From Micromonosporaceae bacterium (GTDB lineage: Bacteria; Actinomycetota; Actinomycetes; Mycobacteriales; Micromonosporaceae), in the NCBI GenBank assembly GCA_009380105.1, contig WHSM01000009.1, forward strand, positions 1 to 32,634: DNA of 32,634 nucleotides, written 5' to 3'. Made by a program: the position numbers and the translations under genes. Shown here piece by piece: positions 15,526 through 23,401 of this stretch (the first letter of the stretch is position 1; each line of letters begins with the position of its first letter). The notes under the pieces were generated by a model that made no database searches, was not told where the DNA came from, and saw only the letters and a list, made by a program, of their open reading frames with translations.

Positions 15526-17067
15526 TCAGGCTGCCGTCGTGCGCAACCAGTGCAGGAGCGTCCGCACGCCCCAGCCGGTGGCGTGCTTGACCAACTCGCC
15601 ATCGGCGCTCTCCGACCACGAGGTGCTGGACATGTCGATGTGCGCCCAACGATCGCGGTAGTCGCCGAGGAATTCGCGCAGGAACAGCGCCGCGGTGATC
15701 GCGCCCGCGCCTTCCTTCGCGCCGGGCGCGTTGTTCAGGTCGGCGACGTCGCTGGCGAGCAGCTCGACGTAGTCGTCGGCGAGCGGCAGCCGCCACACCC
15801 GCTCCCCTGCGGCTTCCGCGGCGTCGGCCAACTCGGCGGCAAGAGCGTCGTCGTCGCTGAGCAGCGCCGCCGTGCGCTTGCCGAGACCGACCCTGGCGGC
15901 TCCGGTCAGCGTGGCCAGATCCACGATCACGTCGGGTTTGAGCCGCGCCGCGTACGCCAAAGCGTCGGCCAGCACCATCCGCCCCTCGGCGTCGGTGTTG
16001 AGCACCTCGGTGGTCAGCCCGCCGTAGTGCGTCACCACGTCGCCCGGCCGGTACGAGTCGGGGCCGACCGCGTTCTCGGCGAGCGGCGCGAGCGCGGTCA
16101 CCCGCACGGGAAGCTTCAGCCGAGCGGCGCCGACGATCGCGGCGCCCACGGTGGCGGCGCCGCCCATGTCCTTGCGCATCAGCGACATGCCCTCCACCGG
16201 TTTGATGCTGATCCCACCGGTGTCGAAGGTGATCCCCTTGCCGACCAGCACGACGTGGCGCTTGGCGCCGCGCGGCCGCCATGTCAACTCGACCAGGCGG
16301 GGTCCACGCTTCCATTTCGGACCACCCCCGGAGCCGACCGCGAGGATCCCGCCGAAGCCTTCGCGGGCCAGTTGCGCGGGCTCGCGCACGGTCACGACAA
16401 CGCCGTGGGGCTCCGCGGCGCGGGCCAGTCGGGCGGCGAGTCTCGCGGGCGGCTTGTCGGCGCTGGCGAGGTTCGTGAGGTCGCGGGCCAGGCAGGTCGC
16501 CTCGGCGGTGACGACGGCCCGCTCGTGCGCGCCGGCGCAGCGGTCGACGTCGTCGACGACGAGCGTGACCGCGCGCAGCTTGCGGGAGTCGTCTGGTTTG
16601 TTAGCCAACCGATACCGATACGCGGCGAGTAGCAGCCCTTCGGTCGCCGCGCCGACCGCTTCCGGGTCGATGTCGGGGGGCAGCAGCACCGCGGCGGAGG
16701 GCTGCGACATGGCGGCCCGGGCGATCGCGGCGCCCGCCGCGCGCCAGCCGGCGAGCCCGCCGTCGCCCACTCCGGCGAACACTGTCCGTGACGGAGTGTG
16801 CAGCGGCTGCGGCAGAACGTGCGTCACGCCGGCGGCTCCGGAGTGCTCGACGTCGGCCAGGAACGCCTCGGCCACCTCCGCGAGCGAGTCCGGAAGCGCT
16901 GCGGCGTCCACCGCGAGCGTCCCGGCCGCCTGCGCGCCGGAGCCCGCCGCATCCGCTGCCGCGACGGTCTCCGTGTGCGATGTGGACGCCTCGTCGGCGG
17001 CCGCGCGCACCGGCGCGACCAGCACGGCGGGCCGACCCAGGCGGGTCGCCAGGCGTACCTGCAGCAT
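15526..17067 (-). CDS. pepA: Leucyl aminopeptidase (M17)
   Basis: A 513-residue cytosolic dinuclear-metal aminopeptidase that removes N-terminal residues in peptide turnover. The C-terminal catalytic domain shows VGKGITFDTGGISIKP (Lys and Asp metal ligands), RKDMGGAATV and the family signature NTDAEGRMVLADAL; the N-terminal macro-like domain is more divergent and Ala-rich. ATG 17067 (MLQVRLATRLG) follows AGGAGGAGCA, so the ORF-track start at 17124 is rejected. It is monocistronic and faces a strong terminator. Confidence 0.95.
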   Translation of the reverse strand: MLQVRLATRLGRPAVLVAPVRAAADEASTSHTETVAAADAAGSGAQAAGTLAVDAAALPDSLAEVAEAFLADVEHSGAAGVTHVLPQPLHTPSRTVFAGVGDGGLAGWRAAGAAIARAAMSQPSAAVLLPPDIDPEAVGAATEGLLLAAYRYRLANKPDDSRKLRAVTLVVDDVDRCAGAHERAVVTAEATCLARDLTNLASADKPPARLAARLARAAEPHGVVVTVREPAQLAREGFGGILAVGSGGGPKWKRGPRLVELTWRPRGAKRHVVLVGKGITFDTGGISIKPVEGMSLMRKDMGGAATVGAAIVGAARLKLPVRVTALAPLAENAVGPDSYRPGDVVTHYGGLTTEVLNTDAEGRMVLADALAYAARLKPDVIVDLATLTGAARVGLGKRTAALLSDDDALAAELADAAEAAGERVWRLPLADDYVELLASDVADLNNAPGAKEGAGAITAALFLREFLGDYRDRWAHIDMSSTSWSESADGELVKHATGWGVRTLLHWLRTTAA

Positions 17068-17286
17068 TGCTCCTCCTGCGTGACTACGGTCAGTCGCGGG
17101 CCGACATCGGCACAGCTGCGACATTCGCGGCGTGCCGGGCTATTCAAAGACGTGACAGGCCATTCAAACAGGCGCAGGCCCCGGCGTGCTCCTCCCTGCT
17201 CAGCAGTGAGGCGGGTGAACCAGGGAGATCGTCCGAGTCGAGTTTTCTCCGTGGAACCCTGCAGCCGGGGCCGTACGTCAAGCGAC

Positions 17287-17454
17287 TCAGCTCACGACGG
17301 ACTTGAGCGCATCACCAAGATCACTAGCTTCTTCGGGTGACATCTCCACGACGAGTCGTCCACCGCCCTCGAGTGGAACCCGCATGACGATGCCGCGGCC
17401 CTCCTTGGTGACCTCCAGCGGACCGTCGCCCGTCCGCGGCTTCATGGCCGCCAT
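17287..17454 (-). CDS. DUF3117 small conserved protein
   Basis: A 55-residue protein beginning MAAMKPRTGDGPLEVTKEGR and ending EASDLGDALKSVVS, a nearly invariant actinobacterial protein of unknown function (DUF3117). It has no signal or membrane segment. GGGGAGA lies about 5 nt before ATG 17454. The 17068-17286 gap upstream of pepA holds two ATTCAAA direct repeats 20 bp apart (17142, 17162) and no gene. Confidence 0.9.
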   Translation of the reverse strand: MAAMKPRTGDGPLEVTKEGRGIVMRVPLEGGGRLVVEMSPEEASDLGDALKSVVS

Positions 17455-17608
17455 GTTGTCTCCCCTCGACTCAACACCACGCCGCAGCAGATCCACGGCG
17501 ATGGGATCATTCAGATGCCGCTTGCCCGTGACGCTGGGTCCGCGGCGAGGTTCCGGATGATTATTTTCCCTGATGAGCGAGGCTGGACCCAAACTGGCCC
17601 CGGCAAGA

Positions 17609-17647
17609 TGTGACACTCGCTGGCAGTAACTGTAGATGAGTGTCACA
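17609..17647. promoter_or_regulatory. Inverted-repeat operator spanning the PaaX-type start codon
   Basis: TGTGACACTC (17609-17618) and GAGTGTCACA (17638-17647) are perfect 10-bp inverted arms with a 19-bp spacer. The right arm overlaps ATG 17636, so a protein bound here would block its own gene. This fits autoregulation by the encoded PaaX-type repressor. The rest of 17455-17608 shows no gene. Confidence 0.55.
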
Positions 17648-18496
17648 CTCCATGTCGTGCAGGCGCGCTCAGCACTATTCGATCTCTACGGCGACTACCT
17701 TCGGCCACGTGGCGGGTACGCGCCGGTGGCCGCGTTGGTGAGGCTGCTGGCGCCCCTCCGCATCGCGGCGCCGGCCGTCCGCACCGCCGTGTCCCGGATG
17801 GTCCGGCAGGGTTGGCTGCGGCCGCTGCGCCTCGCCGGCAGCCCCGGCTACTCGCTCACCCCGAAGGCGGCCCGACGGGTCGACGACGCCGGCCTGCGCA
17901 TCTACCGCTCCACCGCCCCGCCCTGGGACGGCGCGTTCGACCTGCTCGTGATCCAGTCGCCCGCCAACCGCGCCGCGCGGTCACGCCTGGCGAACAACCT
18001 GGCATTCCTGGGGTACGGCCAGCTCCCCGGCTCCACGTGGATCGCCCCGCGCCCGGCGGCCGAGGTGGACACACTGCTTGCCGAGTCCGGGATCGAGGCC
18101 GACCGTTTCACCGCCGCGCCCACCGGAGGGATCGGCGCCGCGGCCGCGCTCGTGCACCGCGCGTGGGATCTCGACCGGCTTGGCGCGGCGTACCAACGCT
18201 TTGTCGAGGATCTTCGCCCCGCCACCGAGCCCGTCACCGCTGTCGGGGACGACGAGGCGGCCTTCGTCGCGCGGTTCCGCCTGGTGCACGAGTGGCGCTC
18301 GTTCCTGTTCCGCGACCCGCAACTGCCGCCGGAGCTGCTGCCCACGCCGTGGCCCGGAGCCATCGCCACCGAGTTCTTCCAGCACCATGCCGGCCGGCTG
18401 CGTCCCGCCGCGGACCGGTACGTCGACACCCGACTCCGCGACGCCGAGCGCGCCAACGCCACGTCCGTCCCGACTCTCCACCGAGGTGCCCAGTGA
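17636..18496 (+). CDS. PaaX-family transcriptional repressor
   Basis: A 286-residue regulator with an N-terminal winged helix (ARSALFDLYGDYLRPRGGYAP..., then AVRTAVSRMVRQGWLRPLRL) and the typical PaaX central and C-terminal domains (LPGSTWIAPRP; FRLVHEWRSFLFRDPQLPPELLP). Family members repress phenylacetate and related aromatic acyl-CoA catabolism and release DNA on binding phenylacetyl-CoA. It is translationally coupled (GTGA) to the crotonase downstream; no other paa genes are in the window, so it may serve a different acyl-CoA. There is no SD, and translation probably starts at or near the mRNA 5' end. Autoregulation is suggested by the inverted repeat. Confidence 0.9.
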   Translation: MSVTLHVVQARSALFDLYGDYLRPRGGYAPVAALVRLLAPLRIAAPAVRTAVSRMVRQGWLRPLRLAGSPGYSLTPKAARRVDDAGLRIYRSTAPPWDGAFDLLVIQSPANRAARSRLANNLAFLGYGQLPGSTWIAPRPAAEVDTLLAESGIEADRFTAAPTGGIGAAAALVHRAWDLDRLGAAYQRFVEDLRPATEPVTAVGDDEAAFVARFRLVHEWRSFLFRDPQLPPELLPTPWPGAIATEFFQHHAGRLRPAADRYVDTRLRDAERANATSVPTLHRGAQ

Positions 18497-19305
18497 CCAA
18501 TCCCGCAGACTCGTCCGCCAGCCCGCTGCTCGTCGAGACCCACGACGGCGTGACGACGCTGACCCTGAACCGGCCGGACTCGCTCAACTCACTGGACGTG
18601 GCGCTCAAGGTGGAGCTGCGGGAGGCGCTCACCGCGCTCGCCGACGACGACCAGTGCCGCGCGATCGTGCTCGCCGGCGCCGGACGGGCATTCTGCGTCG
18701 GCCAGGATCTCAAGGAGCACGTGGCGACGCTGGATTCCGGCACAGGAGATCCGCTCGCCACGGTGCGGGAGCACTACAACCCGATCACGCGGCTGCTGGG
18801 CGGAATGCCGAAACCGGTGGTGGCGGCGGTACGCGGGATGGCCGCCGGAGCCGGCGCGTCGCTGGCGTTCCTCGCCGACTTCCGGATCGGCGGGCCCGGG
18901 ACCGGGTTCCTGATGGCCTTCGCGAACGTGGGGCTGGCCGGCGACACCGGCGTGTCCTGGAGCCTGCCCCGGCTGGTCGGCTACCCGAAGGCGGCCGAGT
19001 TGATGCTGCTCGCGAAGCCCGTGAAGGCCGACGAGGCGGCGCAGCTGGGCCTGCTGACCGAGCTGGTCGACGACGACGAACGGGTGCTTCCCACCGCGCG
19101 GGAGTTCGCCGCCCGGCTCGCGGCCGGCCCGACAGTGGCGTACGCGCAGATAAAGCGGGAACTGGCCGTCGGCGCCACGGGCAGCCTCGACGAAGCCCTC
19201 GCGGCTGAGGCGGACGCCCAGGCGACCTGCGGAGCCACGGCCGACCACCGCGAGGCCACAGCGGCATTCGTCGCCAAGCGCAAACCCAGTTTCAAAGGCG
19301 CATAG
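18493..19305 (+). CDS. Enoyl-CoA hydratase/isomerase (PaaG-like crotonase)
   Basis: A 270-residue crotonase. Oxyanion-hole segments GAGRAFCVGQDLKEH and RGMAAGAGASLAFLADFRI are visible, and NVGLAGDTGVSWSLPRLVG carries an Asp in the position typical of PaaG/PaaF isomerase-type members rather than the Glu pair of classical hydratases. Probably a 1,2-epoxyphenylacetyl-CoA isomerase or related acyl-CoA isomerase in aromatic degradation, supported by the coupled PaaX-type regulator. GTG 18493 overlaps the regulator stop (GTGA), with GAGGTG upstream. The ORF-track start at 17812 lies inside the regulator gene and is wrong. Confidence 0.88.
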   Translation: MTNPADSSASPLLVETHDGVTTLTLNRPDSLNSLDVALKVELREALTALADDDQCRAIVLAGAGRAFCVGQDLKEHVATLDSGTGDPLATVREHYNPITRLLGGMPKPVVAAVRGMAAGAGASLAFLADFRIGGPGTGFLMAFANVGLAGDTGVSWSLPRLVGYPKAAELMLLAKPVKADEAAQLGLLTELVDDDERVLPTAREFAARLAAGPTVAYAQIKRELAVGATGSLDEALAAEADAQATCGATADHREATAAFVAKRKPSFKGA

Positions 19306-19322
19306 CTCCCCGCTCGCGCCGG

Positions 19323-19988
19323 TCAGGCGCTGGACTGGCCCAGAGTTTCGCCCTCGCTGGCGCGCCCGCCTGAGCCGCCGCCCGAGCCGCCGTTGCCGCC
19401 GCCGGGCACGTCGCCGGCTCCCGGAACCACCTTCGAGCCGCCACCGTCGCCGCCCTGACCGCCGCCCGGATGCTCGCCACCGGGCCTGCCGCCCGGCCCG
19501 CCGCCCTCGCCGCGGCCGGCGCCGTCGCCACCGCCCGGTGCGTCGCTGCCGGAGTCTCCGCTGTCCGCGGGCGGCTGGTCCGGGCTCTCCGTCGGCGCGG
19601 GCTGCTCGCCGCCGCCCGACGGAGGCGCGTCAGCCCCAGAGTCCGTGCTGCCGCCAGAGTCACCGCCGCCAGAGTCACCGCCGCCCGCGCTGCCAGAGCC
19701 GCCGGAACCGGAGCCCGCGGAGCCGGAGTCGGTGATCTCCTCGGACCGGTCCAGGTAGCCGTCGCCGTCGTCGTCGACCCAGCGGGTGTCCATGTCCCCG
19801 TCGAAGTCGTCGTCGTACTCGGCCGAGTCGATCAGCCCGTCGCCGTCGTCGTCGTGGCCGACGAAGTCCACCGCGCCGTCCCCGTCCATGTCCGCCTCAA
19901 CGGTCACGCTGCCGTCGTCATTCTCGGTGACCTCGACATTGTCCCAATCGCCGTCGCCGTCCACGTCGACGTAGTACTCGTCGCTCAT
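19323..19988 (-). CDS. Acidic DxDGDG-repeat protein with Gly/Ser/Pro-rich tail
   Basis: A 221-residue protein beginning MSDEYYVDVDGDGDWDNVEV. Residues 7-90 contain several calcium-loop-like motifs (DVDGDGDWD, DMDGDGAVD, DDDGDGLID, DDDFDGDMD, DDDGDGYLD), like EF-hand, dockerin or thrombospondin type 3 loops. Residues about 95-221 are low-complexity Gly/Ser/Asp/Pro. No signal peptide or membrane segment is visible, so it looks cytoplasmic or non-classically exported. Calcium binding is inferred from the motifs; the function is unknown. Start at 19988 rather than 20048 because the repeat unit begins immediately and GAGGGG is nearby. Confidence 0.75.
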   Translation of the reverse strand: MSDEYYVDVDGDGDWDNVEVTENDDGSVTVEADMDGDGAVDFVGHDDDGDGLIDSAEYDDDFDGDMDTRWVDDDGDGYLDRSEEITDSGSAGSGSGGSGSAGGGDSGGGDSGGSTDSGADAPPSGGGEQPAPTESPDQPPADSGDSGSDAPGGGDGAGRGEGGGPGGRPGGEHPGGGQGGDGGGSKVVPGAGDVPGGGNGGSGGGSGGRASEGETLGQSSA

Positions 19989-20092
19989 CTCAACAGTGCC
20001 CCTCTGTGACTGCGTGCAACCCCACCCACCATAGGGTCCGGGTACCACGCGTAGAGTCCCACGTCCGTGCCAGCCCGTTTCTCGCGCCGGCT

Positions 20093-20098
20093 TAGGCT
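20093..20098 (+). promoter_or_regulatory. -10 box of the thioredoxin-like gene
   Basis: TAGGCT at 20093-20098 predicts a start near 20105 and a leader of about 40 nt with its SD, unlike the leaderless genes. The -35 is not obvious. Confidence 0.35.
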
Positions 20099-20143
20099 GG
20101 AAGCGACAGCACAGTCACACGCAGATCTTCAAGGAGTGTGCCA

Positions 20144-20707
20144 ATGCCGGCGGTGTCGTCCTTCATGGTCCCCCTGGGCAGCCCAGCACCCGACTTCGCG
20201 CTGCAGGCGATCGAGCAGACCACGGTGAGCAGGGACGACTTCGCTGACGCGCCGGCTCTGCTGGTGATGTTCCTGTCCAACCACTGCCCGTACGTGCGGC
20301 ACCTGGAGCGGGAGCTGGGCGAGGCGTTGTCCGCGTACCCGCACCTGGGCGTCGTGGCGATCTGCAGCAACGAGACGGACAACTACCCCGACGACGCGCC
20401 GCGCTACCTACGCGAGCAGCGGGCCCGGGCCGGCTGGAACTTCCCGTACCTGATCGACGAGACCCAGCAGGTCGCCAAGGACTACCGCGCCGCGTGCACA
20501 CCCGACTTCTTCCTGTACGACCGACAGGGCCGCCTGGCCTACCGGGGCGCCTTCGACCACTCGACGCCAGGGAACGGCAAACCGGTGACCGGAGAGCTGC
20601 TCCGCGCCGCGATCGACGCCGTGCTGGCCGGCGGGGCGTCGCCGGAGCCGCATCAGCCGAGCGTCGGCTGCTCCATCAAGTGGCGCCCCGAGAACGAGCC
20701 CGCATAG
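20144..20707 (+). CDS. Thioredoxin-fold (AhpC/TSA-like) protein
   Basis: A 187-residue cytosolic thioredoxin-fold protein of the 'thioredoxin family/PRX-like' group. Motifs are APDFALQAI, FLSNHCPYVRHLERELGE, CSNETDNYPDD and PDFFLYDRQGRLAYRG. The active-site segment SNHCPYV has a single Cys in place of CxxC, so a peroxiredoxin-like or binding role is likelier than disulfide exchange; two more Cys are present (AICSN, AACTP). AAGGAG lies 7 nt before ATG 20144, preferred over 20138. It is convergent with the GH15 gene, 7 bp away. Confidence 0.85.
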   Translation: MPAVSSFMVPLGSPAPDFALQAIEQTTVSRDDFADAPALLVMFLSNHCPYVRHLERELGEALSAYPHLGVVAICSNETDNYPDDAPRYLREQRARAGWNFPYLIDETQQVAKDYRAACTPDFFLYDRQGRLAYRGAFDHSTPGNGKPVTGELLRAAIDAVLAGGASPEPHQPSVGCSIKWRPENEPA

Positions 20708-20714
20708 CGGACCG

Positions 20715-22514
20715 CTACCCGCCGAGCCCGGCGCCTTCCAGCGAGTCCGCCGCGGACAGCAGCGCCAGGTGGCTGAACGCCTGCGGGAAGTTGCCGGTCA
20801 TCCGGTCGGCCGCCGGGTCGTGCTCCTCGGCGTAGAGGCCGACGTCGTTGGCGAGTTCGAGCAGCTCCTCGAACAACGATCGGGCGTCGTCGCGCCGGCC
20901 GATCAGCGCGTACGCCCGCACCAACCAGAAGCCGCACGCGAGGAACGCGCCTTCGCCGGGCGGCAGGCCGTCCACGGTCTGGCCGTCGTGCTCGGCCCCG
21001 GTGCTGTACCGGTAGACCAGCGGGCCTTCGCGCAGCTCCCGCTCGATCGCCTCGACGGTGCCGACCACGCGGGGGTCGTCCCCTGGGAGGAACCCCAGGT
21101 GGGGCATCTGGAGCAGGCTGGCGTCGAGGCTGCGGCCGCCGTAGTACTGGGTGAACGCGCCGCGGTCGCTGTCGAATCCCGCCTCGCACACCTCGTCGTG
21201 CACCTTCTTCCGCAGCGCTCGCCACCGCTCGGCCGGCCCCGGCAGACCGAAGTCCTCCACCGCCCGGATCGCACAGTCCAGAGCCACCCACACCATCACG
21301 CGGGAGTGGGTGAAGTGCCGCTGCGGTCCGCGCACCTCCCAGATGCCGTTGTCGGGCTGGTCCCAGGTCTGCTCCAGCTGGCCGAGCAGCGCCTTCTGCA
21401 GCGGCCACGAGAACCCGTCCTCGGCGATGCCGGCCAGCCGCGCATGGTGCAGCGCGCCGAGCACCTCGCCGTAGACGTCGGCCTGATACTGCCGGTGCGC
21501 GGCGTTGCCGATCCGCACCGGAGCGGCGCCCTGGTAGCCGGGCAGCCACTCGGCGACCCACTCCCCGATCCGGCGCTCACCGGCCACGCCGTACAGGATC
21601 TGCAGGTCGGCGGGATCGCCGGCCACCGCGCGCAGCAGCCAGTCCCGCCAGCGGCGCGCCTCCTCGCGGTGGCCGGTCGCGAGCAGCGCGCGCAGCGTCA
21701 GCGCGGCGTCGCGGAGCCAACAGTAGCGGTAGTCCCAGTTCCGGGCGCCGCCCAACTGCTCCGGCAGCGACGTGGTCGGCGCCGCGACGATCCCGCCCGT
21801 CGGGTGGTACGTCAACGCCTTCAGCGTCAGCGTGGAGCGGATCACCGCGTCGGCGTACCGCCCGCTGTAGCGGCACCGGCCCGCCCAGCGGCTCCAGAAC
21901 GACTCGGTCCTGGCCAGCGCCGGCTCCAGCGGCTGTGGGCGGGGCGGCCGCTGGTGCGAGTCGTACCAGGTGAGAGAGAAGTCGAGCGTGTCGCCGGCCC
22001 GCACGGCAAAGGAGCACCGGTGCTGGTGGTCGGCGCGTTGCGGCAGCACGTCGCCGCGGAAGCAGACGGCGTCCGGGCCGGCGGTCGCGGTGATGGCGGG
22101 CTCGCCGTCGACCTCGACGCGGCGCACCCACGGAAGCACCTCGCCGTAGCCGAAGCGGATCACCAGCAGCATCGCCATCTCGACCTCGCCGTCGAGGCCT
22201 TCGACCCGGCGACGCAGGTCGATGCGCCGGTCCCGGGGCGGCATGAAGTCAGTGACCCGCACCCGGCCGGACGCGGTCGCGAACTCCGTCTCCAGGATCA
22301 TCGTCGGGCCGCGATAGCGGCGGCTGACGGAGATCACCTCGCCGGCCGGGGCGAGCCGCCAGCAGCCGTGCTCCTCGTCGCCGAGCAGCGCCGCGAAGAC
22401 GGCCGGGGAATCGAAGCGCGGCAGACACAGCCAGTCGATCGACCCGTTGGCGCCGACCAGGGCCGCCGAGTGGGTGTCTCCAAGGAGCGCGTACTGCTCG
22501 ATGGGCAAAGCCAT
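20715..22514 (-). CDS. Glycoside hydrolase family 15 (glucoamylase/trehalase-like)
   Basis: A 599-residue cytosolic enzyme. The N-terminus MALPIEQYALLGDTHSAALVGANGSIDWLCLPRFDS is typical of the trehalase-like N domain of actinobacterial GH15; the (alpha/alpha)6 domain holds RNWDYRYCWLRDAALTLRAL, the general-acid region QPDNGIWEVRG and, towards the C-terminus, the second conserved acidic region after EGAFLACGFWLVRAYALIG. Actinobacterial members are either alpha-glucan hydrolases or trehalases; sequence alone does not decide. ATG 22514 follows CAGTAT by 6 nt (leaderless), so the longer 22742 start is rejected. Glycogen genes lie about 10 kb away. Confidence 0.9.
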   Translation of the reverse strand: MALPIEQYALLGDTHSAALVGANGSIDWLCLPRFDSPAVFAALLGDEEHGCWRLAPAGEVISVSRRYRGPTMILETEFATASGRVRVTDFMPPRDRRIDLRRRVEGLDGEVEMAMLLVIRFGYGEVLPWVRRVEVDGEPAITATAGPDAVCFRGDVLPQRADHQHRCSFAVRAGDTLDFSLTWYDSHQRPPRPQPLEPALARTESFWSRWAGRCRYSGRYADAVIRSTLTLKALTYHPTGGIVAAPTTSLPEQLGGARNWDYRYCWLRDAALTLRALLATGHREEARRWRDWLLRAVAGDPADLQILYGVAGERRIGEWVAEWLPGYQGAAPVRIGNAAHRQYQADVYGEVLGALHHARLAGIAEDGFSWPLQKALLGQLEQTWDQPDNGIWEVRGPQRHFTHSRVMVWVALDCAIRAVEDFGLPGPAERWRALRKKVHDEVCEAGFDSDRGAFTQYYGGRSLDASLLQMPHLGFLPGDDPRVVGTVEAIERELREGPLVYRYSTGAEHDGQTVDGLPPGEGAFLACGFWLVRAYALIGRRDDARSLFEELLELANDVGLYAEEHDPAADRMTGNFPQAFSHLALLSAADSLEGAGLGG

Positions 22515-22544
22515 GGCCCCATACTGACGCACGGCCAAGGAATC

Positions 22545-22602
22545 CCGCGGGACGCACGGCCCTGGATCTCCGCGGGACGCGGCGCCGGACTCCGCGGGAC
22601 GC
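22545..22602. repeat. Three 11-bp direct repeats upstream of the GH15 gene
   Basis: CCGCGGGACGC occurs at 22545-22555, 22570-22580 and 22592-22602 (periods 25 and 22 bp), each containing the palindrome CCGCGG. They fill the gap between ycnI and the GH15 start and could be operator sites or a GC-rich terminator cluster. Confidence 0.6.
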
Positions 22603-22624
22603 GTGGCCCCGCGGCGTCCGGTGG

Positions 22625-23368
22625 TCACTCCCCCGCGTCGTACCCCGCGGCGGCGGGCCTGCGGCCGCGGCCGCGGAGCAGCGCCGCGGCGCCGAGCGCG
22701 AGTCCCGCGAGACCGGCGACCAGGCCCGCGACAGCGAGCCACATCGGCGCGCCGGTCTCGGCCGGCGTGGCGGGGTGCTCCTTCGCGGCCGGCTGCTCGT
22801 CGCCGGCGTCGTCGGGGGCGCCGTTCTCGGCCGGCGGGGGAACCAGCCGCAGCACCGGCGCGGGGTGCTCGGGCTCGTCCCCCTCGGTGTGCTCCTCGAT
22901 CCAGCGCACCACTTCGTCGTTGTCATAGGTCTGGATCGTCTTGAAGACGAGCTGGTCGACCTCAGGCAGGGGGCCCAGCGACACCGGGAACTCCTGGAAC
23001 TCGTTCGGCTTGACCTCTGCGCCCTTGGACGCGGTCCAGGTGATCGTCCCGACCACTTCCTCGATCTTGCGACCGTGCAGGTCGAGCGGCTCGTCCAGCT
23101 TCCGCATGGCGATCTTGACGTTCCAGCCGGGCACCGGAGTGGTCAGCACCGAGGCGATCGGGTGGTCCTCCGGCATGTGCACTTCGAGCTTGACGGTGTT
23201 GGCGTTGTCGCGCTCGTTCGGCATCCGGAACGCCACCCTGGCGTATCCGCCCTGCGCGGCGTCCTGCGGATCCACGGTGACATGCGCCGCCGCTGGGGCG
23301 GCGAATCCGGCGGCTCCGACGAGCGCGGCGGCGCACGCCGCGACCGCGCCTCGGACGAACCTGCTCAT
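22625..23368 (-). CDS. ycnI: YcnI-like copper-binding membrane protein (DUF1775)
   Basis: A 247-residue exported protein. A Sec signal (about 1-28, ending AAPAAA) is followed by AHVTVDPQDA, whose His would be the mature N-terminal copper ligand as in YcnI, then the DUF1775 beta-sandwich (ARVAFRMPNERDNANTVKLEVHMPEDHP, VVGTITWTASKGA) and a C-terminal membrane anchor (about 216-238, WLAVAGLVAGLAGLALGAAALL) with an RGRGRR stop-transfer. GGAAGGGAA precedes ATG 23368. It lies 33 nt downstream of copC-copD in the same direction, so it belongs to the copper operon. Confidence 0.92.
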   Translation of the reverse strand: MSRFVRGAVAACAAALVGAAGFAAPAAAHVTVDPQDAAQGGYARVAFRMPNERDNANTVKLEVHMPEDHPIASVLTTPVPGWNVKIAMRKLDEPLDLHGRKIEEVVGTITWTASKGAEVKPNEFQEFPVSLGPLPEVDQLVFKTIQTYDNDEVVRWIEEHTEGDEPEHPAPVLRLVPPPAENGAPDDAGDEQPAAKEHPATPAETGAPMWLAVAGLVAGLAGLALGAAALLRGRGRRPAAAGYDAGE

Positions 23369-23401
23369 GCTGTTCCCTTCCTAGGTGTGCTCACTGTGGG
23401 A

